In this document: positions 6,357 through 12,321 of the stretch, piece after piece
How positions within the stretch are numbered: position 1 is the stretch's first letter
How the letters are laid out: every line of letters begins with the position of its first letter
NCBI GenBank assembly: GCA_013202925.1
Contig: JABMRA010000070.1
Location: 1 to 19,345, forward strand
Source of the DNA: Candidatus Omnitrophota bacterium
GTDB taxonomy: Bacteria; Omnitrophota; Gorgyraeia; Gorgyraeales; Gorgyraeaceae
DNA: 19,345 bases
Reading direction: 5' to 3'
Position numbers and translations under genes: made by a program
The notes under the pieces: model-generated
Seen by the model: only the letters and a program-made list of their open reading frames with translations
Told to the model about the DNA's origin: nothing
The model's database searches: none

Positions 6357-6830
6357 ATGTATCTTGCGTACACCGTAACGCTGGCAATACTGATACTTAT
6401 ACTGATATTTCTCTGGAAGGAAGAAAGAAGGTTCAGGAAAGGCATGCCCCGCGGCCTGGCCAGCAAATACTGGATCCTGAGAGAGAGAAGAAGATTCGTC
6501 AGGTTCGACAAGGAAATAAAAATAAACTACACCCTCCGGCAGGACACGCCCAAATTACACACCTCAAAGACAGCAAATATATCCAGAAAAGGGCTGTGCC
6601 TCCTGACCTATGAAAAATTAAAACACAAAACCTACCTGGACCTCGAATTAGAGGTGCCTGGTTTTTCAAAACCTGTAACATCAACAGGGCAGGTTGCCTG
6701 GATCAAGGAACTAAAATCTCATGATTCGCAGGGCAGGCGCTTGTTTTACGTCGGCATCCGATTCTTAAAGATAAACCCTGAATCCGAGGCCATGCTCCTG
6801 ACGCATCTAAACACATTACCGCCACGTTGA
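6357..6830 (+). CDS. Membrane-anchored PilZ domain protein
   Basis: This 157-residue protein is the only PilZ paralogue in the window with a membrane anchor. Residues 3-19 are a single hydrophobic helix (LAYTVTLAILILILIFL) followed by basic residues, which puts the PilZ domain in the cytoplasm. RxxxR is R45-RFV-R49. The second motif is N74-I-S76-R-K-G79, so both c-di-GMP motifs are intact. TGQVAW and YVGIRF are the later core strands. The ATG lies 3 bases after the DUF362 stop with AGAGG (6344-6348) upstream, so it is very probably co-translated. A PilZ domain held at the inner membrane could signal to envelope machinery; that is inference. Confidence 0.88.
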   Translation: MYLAYTVTLAILILILIFLWKEERRFRKGMPRGLASKYWILRERRRFVRFDKEIKINYTLRQDTPKLHTSKTANISRKGLCLLTYEKLKHKTYLDLELEVPGFSKPVTSTGQVAWIKELKSHDSQGRRLFYVGIRFLKINPESEAMLLTHLNTLPPR

Positions 6831-6845
6831 CTGTGGACATCTCCT

Positions 6846-7601
6846 ATGATCATTACGATATTGGGCTCAGGCACAGGGATTCCTTCCATTCGCAGAAACC
6901 CGCCGTGCGTCTCAATGAAACTAGGCGCTAAAAACGCTATTTTCGACAGCGGCCCCGGCACCTTAAAAAACCTCCTGCAGCTCAATGTGGATTTTCTCAA
7001 TCTGGACCTTATCTTTTATACGCACCTGCATCTGGATCATGTCTCTGAACTCGCGGCAATACTCTTTGCGACGAAGATCCCGCCTACAATAAGGCAAAGG
7101 CCCCTTAGTGTATACGGGCCTGCCGGCCTGAAAGATTACTATGAAAATATGCGCCGGCTCTACAAAGAGACCGTATATACCGACGCGTACACGCTGAATA
7201 TCGAAGAAATGGAAAATAAAAAAATCGAAATGGAGGGTTTCGAGATATCCACCAGGACCATGGAGCATCACGGCGGCAGCATGGGTTACAGGATAGCGAC
7301 GCCCGGAGGAAATCTAGCGGTGTATTCGGGTGATACGGATTATTGTGACGCGCTTGTAGAGTTTGCGAAAGACGCGGATCTGCTTATGCTGGACTGCTCG
7401 TTTCCGGACGAGATGAAGATGAAGGGACACCTAAGCCCCAAAGACGCAGGCAGGGTGGCCCGCGAATCAAACGCAAAAAAGCTCGTGCTCGTGCACATGT
7501 ATCCTGTATGCGACCAGTATGACATGGCAGCCCAGTGCAAAAAAGAGTTTATTGGGGACGTCCTCGTAGGCGAGGATTTAATGAGATTTGAACTAAACTA
7601 A
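6846..7601 (+). CDS. RNase Z-like metallo-beta-lactamase-fold hydrolase
   Basis: This 251-residue MBL-fold protein belongs to the RNase Z/phosphodiesterase-like group. The metal-binding signature is H60-L-H62-L-D64-H65. Further likely ligands are H141 (EHHGGSMGYR), D163 (YSGDT) and H217 (VLVHMYP). HLSPKDAGRVA at 195-205 matches the H-x-S-x4-A segment of RNase Z-like enzymes. RNase Z proper processes tRNA 3' ends; at about 250 residues, and without the long flexible arm of typical RNase Z, this could instead be a related phosphodiesterase or arylsulfatase-like enzyme. No good ribosome binding site lies before the ATG at 6846, which follows the PilZ stop by 15 bases. The exact substrate is not determined. 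Confidence 0.82.
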   Translation: MIITILGSGTGIPSIRRNPPCVSMKLGAKNAIFDSGPGTLKNLLQLNVDFLNLDLIFYTHLHLDHVSELAAILFATKIPPTIRQRPLSVYGPAGLKDYYENMRRLYKETVYTDAYTLNIEEMENKKIEMEGFEISTRTMEHHGGSMGYRIATPGGNLAVYSGDTDYCDALVEFAKDADLLMLDCSFPDEMKMKGHLSPKDAGRVARESNAKKLVLVHMYPVCDQYDMAAQCKKEFIGDVLVGEDLMRFELN

Positions 7602-7615
7602 ACAAGGAGCGCCAT

Positions 7616-7975
7616 ATGATAGAAGAGAGAAGAAAATTTATAAGGATCGACGCGGGTATGGCATTTACCTACAGGTTAAAAGGCGCGAAGGGCGCCGTAG
7701 AAAAGGCGGTGACAAAGAACATAAGCCCCTGCGGCATAGGAGGCTTTATTAATAAGGATATAAAAAAAGGCGCATGGCTTGAATTGAGCGTAGCCCTGCC
7801 GGGACAGAAAGACCCCATATCCGCCATGGGCAAGGTTATATGGACAGCTGACGAAAAAGCTGGTAAAATAAATGCCGGGATTAAATTTGAAGAAATAGAC
7901 GCTGACATGAAAAACAGGTTCCTGGAACACGTGTGCGAACTGATGTTTTCCCAACTAGAAAGGTTAAAGGTGTAA
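7616..7975 (+). CDS. PilZ domain protein, canonical motifs
   Basis: This 119-residue protein has R6-KFI-R10 (RxxxR) and N35-I-S37-P-C-G40 (NxSxxG), then GKVIW and AGIKF strands and a C-terminal helix (NRFLEHVCELMFSQLERL). It most resembles the PilZ protein at 9317 in length and in this terminal helix, so the two look like the most recent duplicates of the set. AAGGAG (7604-7609) gives a strong ribosome binding site 6 bases before the ATG. It sits between an MBL hydrolase (14-base gap) and the tRNA-binding protein (1-base gap). Intact motifs suggest real c-di-GMP binding; the partner is unknown. Confidence 0.89.
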   Translation: MIEERRKFIRIDAGMAFTYRLKGAKGAVEKAVTKNISPCGIGGFINKDIKKGAWLELSVALPGQKDPISAMGKVIWTADEKAGKINAGIKFEEIDADMKNRFLEHVCELMFSQLERLKV

Positions 7976-7976
7976 T

Positions 7977-8297
7977 ATGGTCTCTTTCGAGGATTTTAAA
8001 AAACTCAGCATAAAGATAGCGCGGATAAAAGAGGTCAAGGACCATCCCAATGCCGACAAGCTCTACGTGGTAAAGGTGGATATCGGCGGCGAGGAAAAAG
8101 AACTGGTCGCAGGCATAAAAAAGGCCTATAAACCGGAAGAGCTGATAGGGAAGCTCGTTGCGGTAGTGGACAACATGGCGCCTGCCACGATCAGGGGCGT
8201 TGAAAGCAACGGGATGATACTCGCGGCGCAGGACGGGGAGAACATGGCCGTCATCTCTCCTGACAAAGACATCTCTTCGGGCGCAACCGTCAAGTAA
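7977..8297 (+). CDS. Stand-alone tRNA-binding OB-fold (MetRS C-terminal-like) protein
   Basis: This 106-residue protein is a lone tRNA-binding domain of the EMAP/Arc1p type, as found at the C-terminus of bacterial methionyl-tRNA synthetase. Family blocks are FKKLSIKIARIKEVKDHPNA (8-27), ADKLYVVKVDIGG, ELVAGIKKAY, GKLVAVVDNMAPATIRGVES and GMILAA followed by a Pro-Asp segment. The domain occupies the whole protein and the length matches the MetRS beta-type modules. It could dimerise and present tRNA to a synthetase that lacks its own C-terminal domain, but metG is not in this window. It could also act like CsaA, a chaperone with the same fold. The ATG at 7977 lies one base after the PilZ stop, indicating coupling. 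Confidence 0.9.
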   Translation: MVSFEDFKKLSIKIARIKEVKDHPNADKLYVVKVDIGGEEKELVAGIKKAYKPEELIGKLVAVVDNMAPATIRGVESNGMILAAQDGENMAVISPDKDISSGATVK

Positions 8298-8304
8298 GTT
8301 TAAT

Positions 8305-8853
8305 ATGGTCATAGGGCTAACAGGGCCGAATGCTTCAGGAAAAGGCGAGGCAGCTCTTTATATAAAATCAAAGGGTTTTGCGTACCATTCACTTTCTGAC
8401 ATATTGCGGGGCGAGGCCGAAGCGCAGGGCATCGAACCCCTGCGCGAAAACCTTATAAAATTAGGAAACGACCTCAGGCGCAAAAACGGGCCTTCGGTCC
8501 TGGCATGCCGCGCCATAAAAGAATTATCAGGGGCGGGCAGCCATATAGTCGATTCAATAAGAAATCCCGCGGAGATAGAGGCGCTCAGGCGGGTCAAGGG
8601 CTTTACACTGATAGGCATAGACGCCCCTGTAGAAACGCGATTCAAGAGGGGGCTGGAGAGGAAAAGGCCTGGCGACGCGCAGACGCTCGGGGAGTTTATA
8701 GAAAAAGAGGCAGAGGAGAATAAAACCAGTTTCGAGAATCAGCAGCTCAAAAAATGCATCGAGATGGCTGATGAGATCATCGTAAACGATTCAACTATAG
8801 AAAGATTCCATGAAAAAATCAACGCGGTCCTCGAAAGAAACAAAAAGACCTGA
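8305..8853 (+). CDS. P-loop nucleotide/dephospho-CoA kinase-like protein
   Basis: This 182-residue NTPase has Walker A GPNASGKG at 7-14, then LSDILRGEAEAQG. The VDSIRNPAEIEALR block (81-94) and the IDAPVETRFKRG block follow, and it ends with ADEIIVNDS-T. This resembles the UPF0200/CoaE-like kinases more than standard CoaE. The substrate is probably a nucleotide or nucleoside phosphate, but the sequence does not settle it. It overlaps the dCMP deaminase gene by 44 bases, so the two are almost certainly made together. Fused proteins of a P-loop kinase-like domain and a dCMP-type deaminase are known, which supports a joint role in pyrimidine deoxynucleotide metabolism. The ATG at 8305 follows the previous stop by 7 bases without a clear ribosome binding site. 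Confidence 0.75.
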   Translation: MVIGLTGPNASGKGEAALYIKSKGFAYHSLSDILRGEAEAQGIEPLRENLIKLGNDLRRKNGPSVLACRAIKELSGAGSHIVDSIRNPAEIEALRRVKGFTLIGIDAPVETRFKRGLERKRPGDAQTLGEFIEKEAEENKTSFENQQLKKCIEMADEIIVNDSTIERFHEKINAVLERNKKT

Positions 8854-9313
8854 CTGGGACGAATATTTTCTGAAAATGGCCTATCTTGTGGCTGAGCGCT
8901 CAACATGCCTCAGGCATCACGTGGGCGCTGTCATCGCGAGGAACAAACGCATCCTAACCACCGGATACAACGGCGCGGCAAGCAGGGTCAAGGACTGCTT
9001 GGAGCTGGGGTGCATGAGAAATGAAAAAGGCATCCGCTCCGGCGAAAGGCACGAGATCTGCCGTGCCATACACGCAGAACAAAACGCGATAATACAGGCA
9101 GGCCTCCACGGCATAGACGTATCAGGGAGCACTATATACTGCACCCATTCACCTTGCATATTGTGCGCCAAGATGCTTGTGAACGCGAGGATAAAAAAGT
9201 TTATTACGAGCGGCGAATACATAGACAAGAGCTTCAAGCCGCTCTTTAAAGAGGCAGGGGTCGATTATGAGACCATTGCCCTGCCGCGGCTGGCAATAAA
9301 AAAATTGGAGTAA
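8810..9313 (+). CDS. dCMP deaminase (ComEB-like)
   Basis: This 167-residue zinc deaminase would convert dCMP to dUMP, feeding thymidylate synthesis. The catalytic site is H88-A-E90 with P115-C116-I-L-C119, the standard cytidine/deoxycytidylate deaminase pattern. RPDWDEYFLKMAYLVAERS (13-31) is the usual N-terminal block, so the start must precede it; the only candidate is the ATG at 8810, inside the end of the kinase gene. Extra Cys/His residues (C63, C68, H81, C84) in the middle fit the second structural zinc site seen in several dCMP deaminases. It ends 3 bases before a PilZ gene. Confidence 0.92.
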   Translation: MKKSTRSSKETKRPDWDEYFLKMAYLVAERSTCLRHHVGAVIARNKRILTTGYNGAASRVKDCLELGCMRNEKGIRSGERHEICRAIHAEQNAIIQAGLHGIDVSGSTIYCTHSPCILCAKMLVNARIKKFITSGEYIDKSFKPLFKEAGVDYETIALPRLAIKKLE

Positions 9314-9316
9314 GAG

Positions 9317-9676
9317 ATGAGAGAAAAAAGAAGATTTATAAGGTTTGATATCACCCTGAAGGTGACCTACGCCGCCCAAAAGGCGCCGAGGGCGGAAAAG
9401 ACAGGCATAGTCAAGGACGTAAGCGCCGGCGGGATGCAGCTTTTGACCGAAGAAAAGCTCGAGACAGGCAGCAGGCTGGAATTGAAGATGATCATCCCGG
9501 AGGCATTGAACCCTGTGCACCTGAACGGCACGGTGCTGTGGTCAAGGGATGTCTCCGAAGGTAAAAAAATATCTTACTCCGCGGGCATCGAATTCGGAAA
9601 AATAGAAGAGGACAATAAAAACACGTTTTTGCGGTTCCTGTGCGATCTGATGTACAGGAAAATAGGCAAACAGTAA
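9317..9676 (+). CDS. PilZ domain protein, canonical motifs
   Basis: This 119-residue protein has R5-RFI-R9 (RxxxR), D34-V-S36-A-G-G39 (DxSxxG), GTVLW and AGIEF strands, and a C-terminal helix (NTFLRFLCDLMYRKI) like that of the PilZ protein at 7616. Both c-di-GMP motifs are intact. GGAG at 9307-9310, within the end of the deaminase gene, serves as its ribosome binding site, and only 3 bases separate the two genes. A TAAGGAG at its own stop in turn serves the yqeY-like gene. With the 7616 paralogue it brackets the tRNA-binding, kinase and deaminase genes. Nothing in the sequence indicates which pathway it controls. Confidence 0.89.
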   Translation: MREKRRFIRFDITLKVTYAAQKAPRAEKTGIVKDVSAGGMQLLTEEKLETGSRLELKMIIPEALNPVHLNGTVLWSRDVSEGKKISYSAGIEFGKIEEDNKNTFLRFLCDLMYRKIGKQ

Positions 9677-9687
9677 GGAGTCTCTAA

Positions 9688-10155
9688 ATGGGCAGCCTCG
9701 AAAAGAAAATAGCGGAAGACCTCAGGGGTTCCATCAAGGCCAGGGACGAGGTACGCACGTCCACGCTGCGCATGGTAACTGCCTCGATACAGAACCTCGC
9801 CATAGAAAAGCAGCAAAAAGAGCTCGAAGACGGCGACGTATCGAGGATCATATCAAAACAGGTGAAACAGCGCCATGATTCCATAGAGAGCTTCAAAAAG
9901 GGCGGACGCAACGACCTCGCAGAGAAAGAGACAAAGGAGCTTGGGATACTAAAGACATATCTGCCGAAACAACTCAGCGAAAAAGAGGTCGAAGCAATAG
10001 TGAAAAAGGCCATAGCCGAGACCGGCGCTGCCTCAAAATCAGATTTCAGCAAGGTAATGAAGGCAAGTATGGCGGAATTAAAAGGCGGCGCAGGCGGCAA
10101 GACAGTGAGCGCTATCGTACAGAGACTGCTCGCCCCGCCTCCAGCGCCTGCTTAA
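9688..10155 (+). CDS. GatB/YqeY domain protein
   Basis: This 155-residue protein is a full-length YqeY family member. Its hallmarks are the N-terminal helix with DLRGSIKARDEVRTSTLRM (11-29), the I-KQVKQR-DSIESFKKGGR segment, EKETKELGILKTYLPKQLSE (78-97) and a C-terminal KV-KA-MAELKG-GGKTVS block. The family shares the tail domain of GatB, the amidotransferase subunit that binds tRNA, and is thought to act on or near tRNA; the exact role is not established. AAGGAG at 9675-9680 precedes the ATG by 7 bases. The Ala/Pro-rich end is a minor extension. It sits after a PilZ gene and before the inverted repeat at 10161. Confidence 0.9.
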   Translation: MGSLEKKIAEDLRGSIKARDEVRTSTLRMVTASIQNLAIEKQQKELEDGDVSRIISKQVKQRHDSIESFKKGGRNDLAEKETKELGILKTYLPKQLSEKEVEAIVKKAIAETGAASKSDFSKVMKASMAELKGGAGGKTVSAIVQRLLAPPPAPA

Positions 10156-10160
10156 AAAAG

Positions 10161-10195
10161 GCTTTACATTTTAGTCAATGTCTTGAATGTAAAAC
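10161..10195 (+). repeat. Interrupted inverted repeat upstream of second M48 gene
   Basis: Arms TTTACATT (10163-10170) and AATGTAAA (10186-10193) are perfect and are separated by 15 bases. The outer bases 10161/10195 also pair, with one mismatch between. It lies in the 56-base gap before the M48 lipoprotein gene, 16 bases before its ATG. The arms share TTTACAT/ATGTAAA with the perfect palindrome at 4147-4178, and CATTT follows the right arm in both. A T-tract would follow the hairpin on the minus strand only, where there is no gene to terminate. Confidence 0.7.
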
Positions 10196-10211
10196 ATTTA
10201 GGGATGACACA

Positions 10212-11129
10212 ATGCTAACATCATGCCGGATCTTACTTTTGGCTCTTACCCTTACGCTGTGCGGGTGCGCGACCACATATAATCCCGCAACAGAACAGAG
10301 GGAGTTTATATTTGTAACGACTGCCATGGAGGAATCCATAGGCAGCGTGGTTGCCGGAAATGTCTCCACCCAGTACAAGATCAGCAAGGACAGCCAGAAG
10401 ATCGACCGCGTGAATGAGATCGGCAGGAAAGTAGCCAGTGTCTCTGACCGCAGGGACCTGAAATATAAATTTTCCGTAATAGAGGACGAGGACCTGAATG
10501 CCTTTACAACGCCCGGCGGATACATATACATAAACTCCGGCGTGCTCGCAAAGGCCTCTGACGACGAACTTGCATGCGTCATAGGCCACGAGATAGGCCA
10601 TGTCGCGGCCCGGCATATTGCAAAAAAACTGCAGGCGCAGATAGGTTACGACATATTGATGAACATCGCAGCGAGCAGGGCAGGCCCGGGGGATCTGCAG
10701 AGAGCAGCCTCTGTCAGCTTCAACCTGATCATGCTGGGCTATTCCAGACAGGACGAGTCCCTGTCAGACCGCCTCGGCGTAAAATACGCGTACAAGGCCG
10801 GCTATGACCCATACGCGATGATAACATTTTTGGAAAAATTAAAAACGGCGGAGAAAAAATCCCTGGGGCCAGTGTTCCTGCGCAGCCACCCCTATGTATC
10901 TGAAAGAATAAAGATGATGCAGCTCGCGCTACCGGCGATAACGGACAAGGTCGACAAAAAGACGTCCGAGGCAGATGTCGTTCGGACCCAAAAACAGGAA
11001 TCCGTCAACACTCTAGCGCCAGTCGTTGCAAAAGAAAAAAGGCCTCTAAAGGTGATGTGCCCTGTCTGCAGAAGGCTCTTTTCAGGCAAGACAAGGTACT
11101 GCCCTTACGACGGCACAAAATTAGACTGA
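10212..11129 (+). CDS. M48 family metalloprotease lipoprotein with C-terminal zinc ribbon
   Basis: This 305-residue protease resembles the periplasmic LoiP/BepA-type M48 branch. A signal peptide ends in the lipobox LCGC, with C19 as the lipidated residue. The zinc site is H126-E-I-G-H130 plus E182 (ESLSDRLG), and FTTPGGYIYINSGVL (98-112) and RSHPYVSERI are family blocks. Known relatives degrade misfolded outer-membrane proteins. Unusually, residues about 283-305 form a zinc-ribbon-like tail, C283-x2-C286 and C297-PYDG, with no fourth Cys. No strong ribosome binding site precedes the ATG at 10212. The inverted repeat at 10161-10195 lies just upstream. A PilZ pair follows 22 bases downstream. 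Confidence 0.88.
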   Translation: MLTSCRILLLALTLTLCGCATTYNPATEQREFIFVTTAMEESIGSVVAGNVSTQYKISKDSQKIDRVNEIGRKVASVSDRRDLKYKFSVIEDEDLNAFTTPGGYIYINSGVLAKASDDELACVIGHEIGHVAARHIAKKLQAQIGYDILMNIAASRAGPGDLQRAASVSFNLIMLGYSRQDESLSDRLGVKYAYKAGYDPYAMITFLEKLKTAEKKSLGPVFLRSHPYVSERIKMMQLALPAITDKVDKKTSEADVVRTQKQESVNTLAPVVAKEKRPLKVMCPVCRRLFSGKTRYCPYDGTKLD

Positions 11130-11151
11130 GTATTAACCAGGGAGGTGCGCC

Positions 11152-11517
11152 ATGCACATCGGTACTGATAACCGTCTATTCGAGCGCGTAGACGGGGAGC
11201 TCGCTGTCAGGTACAGTCCTCAGGGCAGCAACAGGGAATTCTGCACTACCACTAAAAATATAAGCGGGGGCGGCATCAGGATGTCGCTGTTGAAAAGATT
11301 GAGCCCCGGCAGCATCCTTGACATGGAAATATTTAAATACAACACCGATATAAAGACCAGGTGCAGGGGCAAGGTGGCCTGGGTCTGGGATGAGCCCGCG
11401 GATAAAGAAACCGGACAGCTTTTCGAGGCAGGCATAGCATTCATGGACCCGCGTCTTTTATATATAGGCAGATTGATCGATTACCTGGAAACCCAGAATA
11501 GTGATAATTTCCTATGA
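11152..11517 (+). CDS. PilZ domain protein, canonical motifs
   Basis: This 121-residue protein has R8-LFE-R12 (RxxxR) and N36-I-S38-G-G-G41 (NxSxxG), with GKVAW and AGIAF strands, and ends in a helix (LLYIGRLIDYLE). Both c-di-GMP motifs are intact. GGGAGG at 11140-11145 gives a strong ribosome binding site 6 bases before the ATG. The last 4 bases (ATGA) overlap the next PilZ gene, so the pair should be translated in a fixed ratio. Like the pair at 69-721, it joins one canonical and one degenerate PilZ domain. Confidence 0.88.
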   Translation: MHIGTDNRLFERVDGELAVRYSPQGSNREFCTTTKNISGGGIRMSLLKRLSPGSILDMEIFKYNTDIKTRCRGKVAWVWDEPADKETGQLFEAGIAFMDPRLLYIGRLIDYLETQNSDNFL

Positions 11518-11873
11518 AGATCCTGTCAAAGATATTCGAGGCAACAAAAAAGGAAGTGGAGAGTTTCATCGATGACCGCCGCTTCGCGAAAAGGTACGAC
11601 GTCCCGCTTAAACTAAACTATTGCGCCGCGATCCCGGCATGCCGCGGGCAGGCCCTGACCAAAAACATCTGCGGAAAAGGCCTCAGGTTCCCGATAAACA
11701 TGAAGGTGCCGAAGGGCACCATGCTGGACCTGAAGATCGAAGACCCTCACAGCCATTCGTTCATATCTTCAAAGGCAAGAGTAACGTGGTCAGAAGAATT
11801 TGTCACGGGTGACGACGCGGAAGACGTGCTCTATGAAGTAGGCGTCGAACTTTTAAAAAAGCGGCTTTATTAA
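11514..11873 (+). CDS. PilZ domain protein with N-terminal helix and altered motif
   Basis: In this 119-residue protein the PilZ domain is preceded by an amphipathic helix of about 20 residues (MKILSKIFEATKKEVESFI). RxxxR is R23-FAK-R27. The second motif reads N51-I-C53-G-K-G56, with Cys in place of Ser. The later strands ARVTW and EVGVEL are recognisable. Both the N-terminal extension and the Ser-to-Cys change set it apart from its tandem partner. The 4-base ATGA overlap argues for coupled translation and possibly a heteromeric complex. Ligand binding is less certain than for the intact paralogues. Confidence 0.83.
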   Translation: MKILSKIFEATKKEVESFIDDRRFAKRYDVPLKLNYCAAIPACRGQALTKNICGKGLRFPINMKVPKGTMLDLKIEDPHSHSFISSKARVTWSEEFVTGDDAEDVLYEVGVELLKKRLY

Positions 11874-11891
11874 AAAAAAGGGGGGTGCGAT

Positions 11892-12296
11892 ATGGCAAAA
11901 TGCAGCAAGGCAAAAGAACTGATCATTACGACGCAGGACAAGCCAGGCATGCTGGCAGAGGTAACTGCCGCGATTTCCGGCCAGGGCGCGAACATCGCAG
12001 CAGTATGCGCTTACGGCATGGAAGGCAAAGCAGTATTCATGATGGTAACGAGCGACAATCAAAAGGCCAGATCAGCAGCTTCGTCAAAAGGCTGGAAGGC
12101 AGATGAAAGTGATGTGGTCTTAGTAGAACTCGTGGACAAGGTAGGAGCTGCTAAGGAAATAGCCGACAAGTTAAAGGCCAAGGGCGTGGACCTTAAGTAT
12201 CTATACGGCACCACGTGCAAGTGCGCGCCAGACTGCGCCTGCAGGCTTGTCCTGAAGGCAGACAATAACGACGCGATAATCGCCGCGTTGAAATAG
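11892..12296 (+). CDS. Double ACT domain protein with C-terminal Cys cluster
   Basis: This 134-residue protein looks like two ACT domains and no catalytic domain. The first spans about 8-72 (ELIITTQDKPGMLAEVTAAI, then NIAAVCAYG). The second spans about 75-134 (VLVELVDKVGAAKEIADKL, then LKYLYGT). ACT domains bind amino acids or other small ligands and control enzymes or transcription. Where the second domain turns, a tight cluster C109-K-C111-APD-C115-A-C117 could bind a metal or act as a redox switch; this is inferred from spacing alone. A purine-rich AAGGGGGG lies just upstream of the ATG. It follows the PilZ pair by 18 bases. Confidence 0.82.
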   Translation: MAKCSKAKELIITTQDKPGMLAEVTAAISGQGANIAAVCAYGMEGKAVFMMVTSDNQKARSAASSKGWKADESDVVLVELVDKVGAAKEIADKLKAKGVDLKYLYGTTCKCAPDCACRLVLKADNNDAIIAALK

Positions 12297-12321
12297 CTAT
12301 TTTTTGCACGGATAAGCGATA

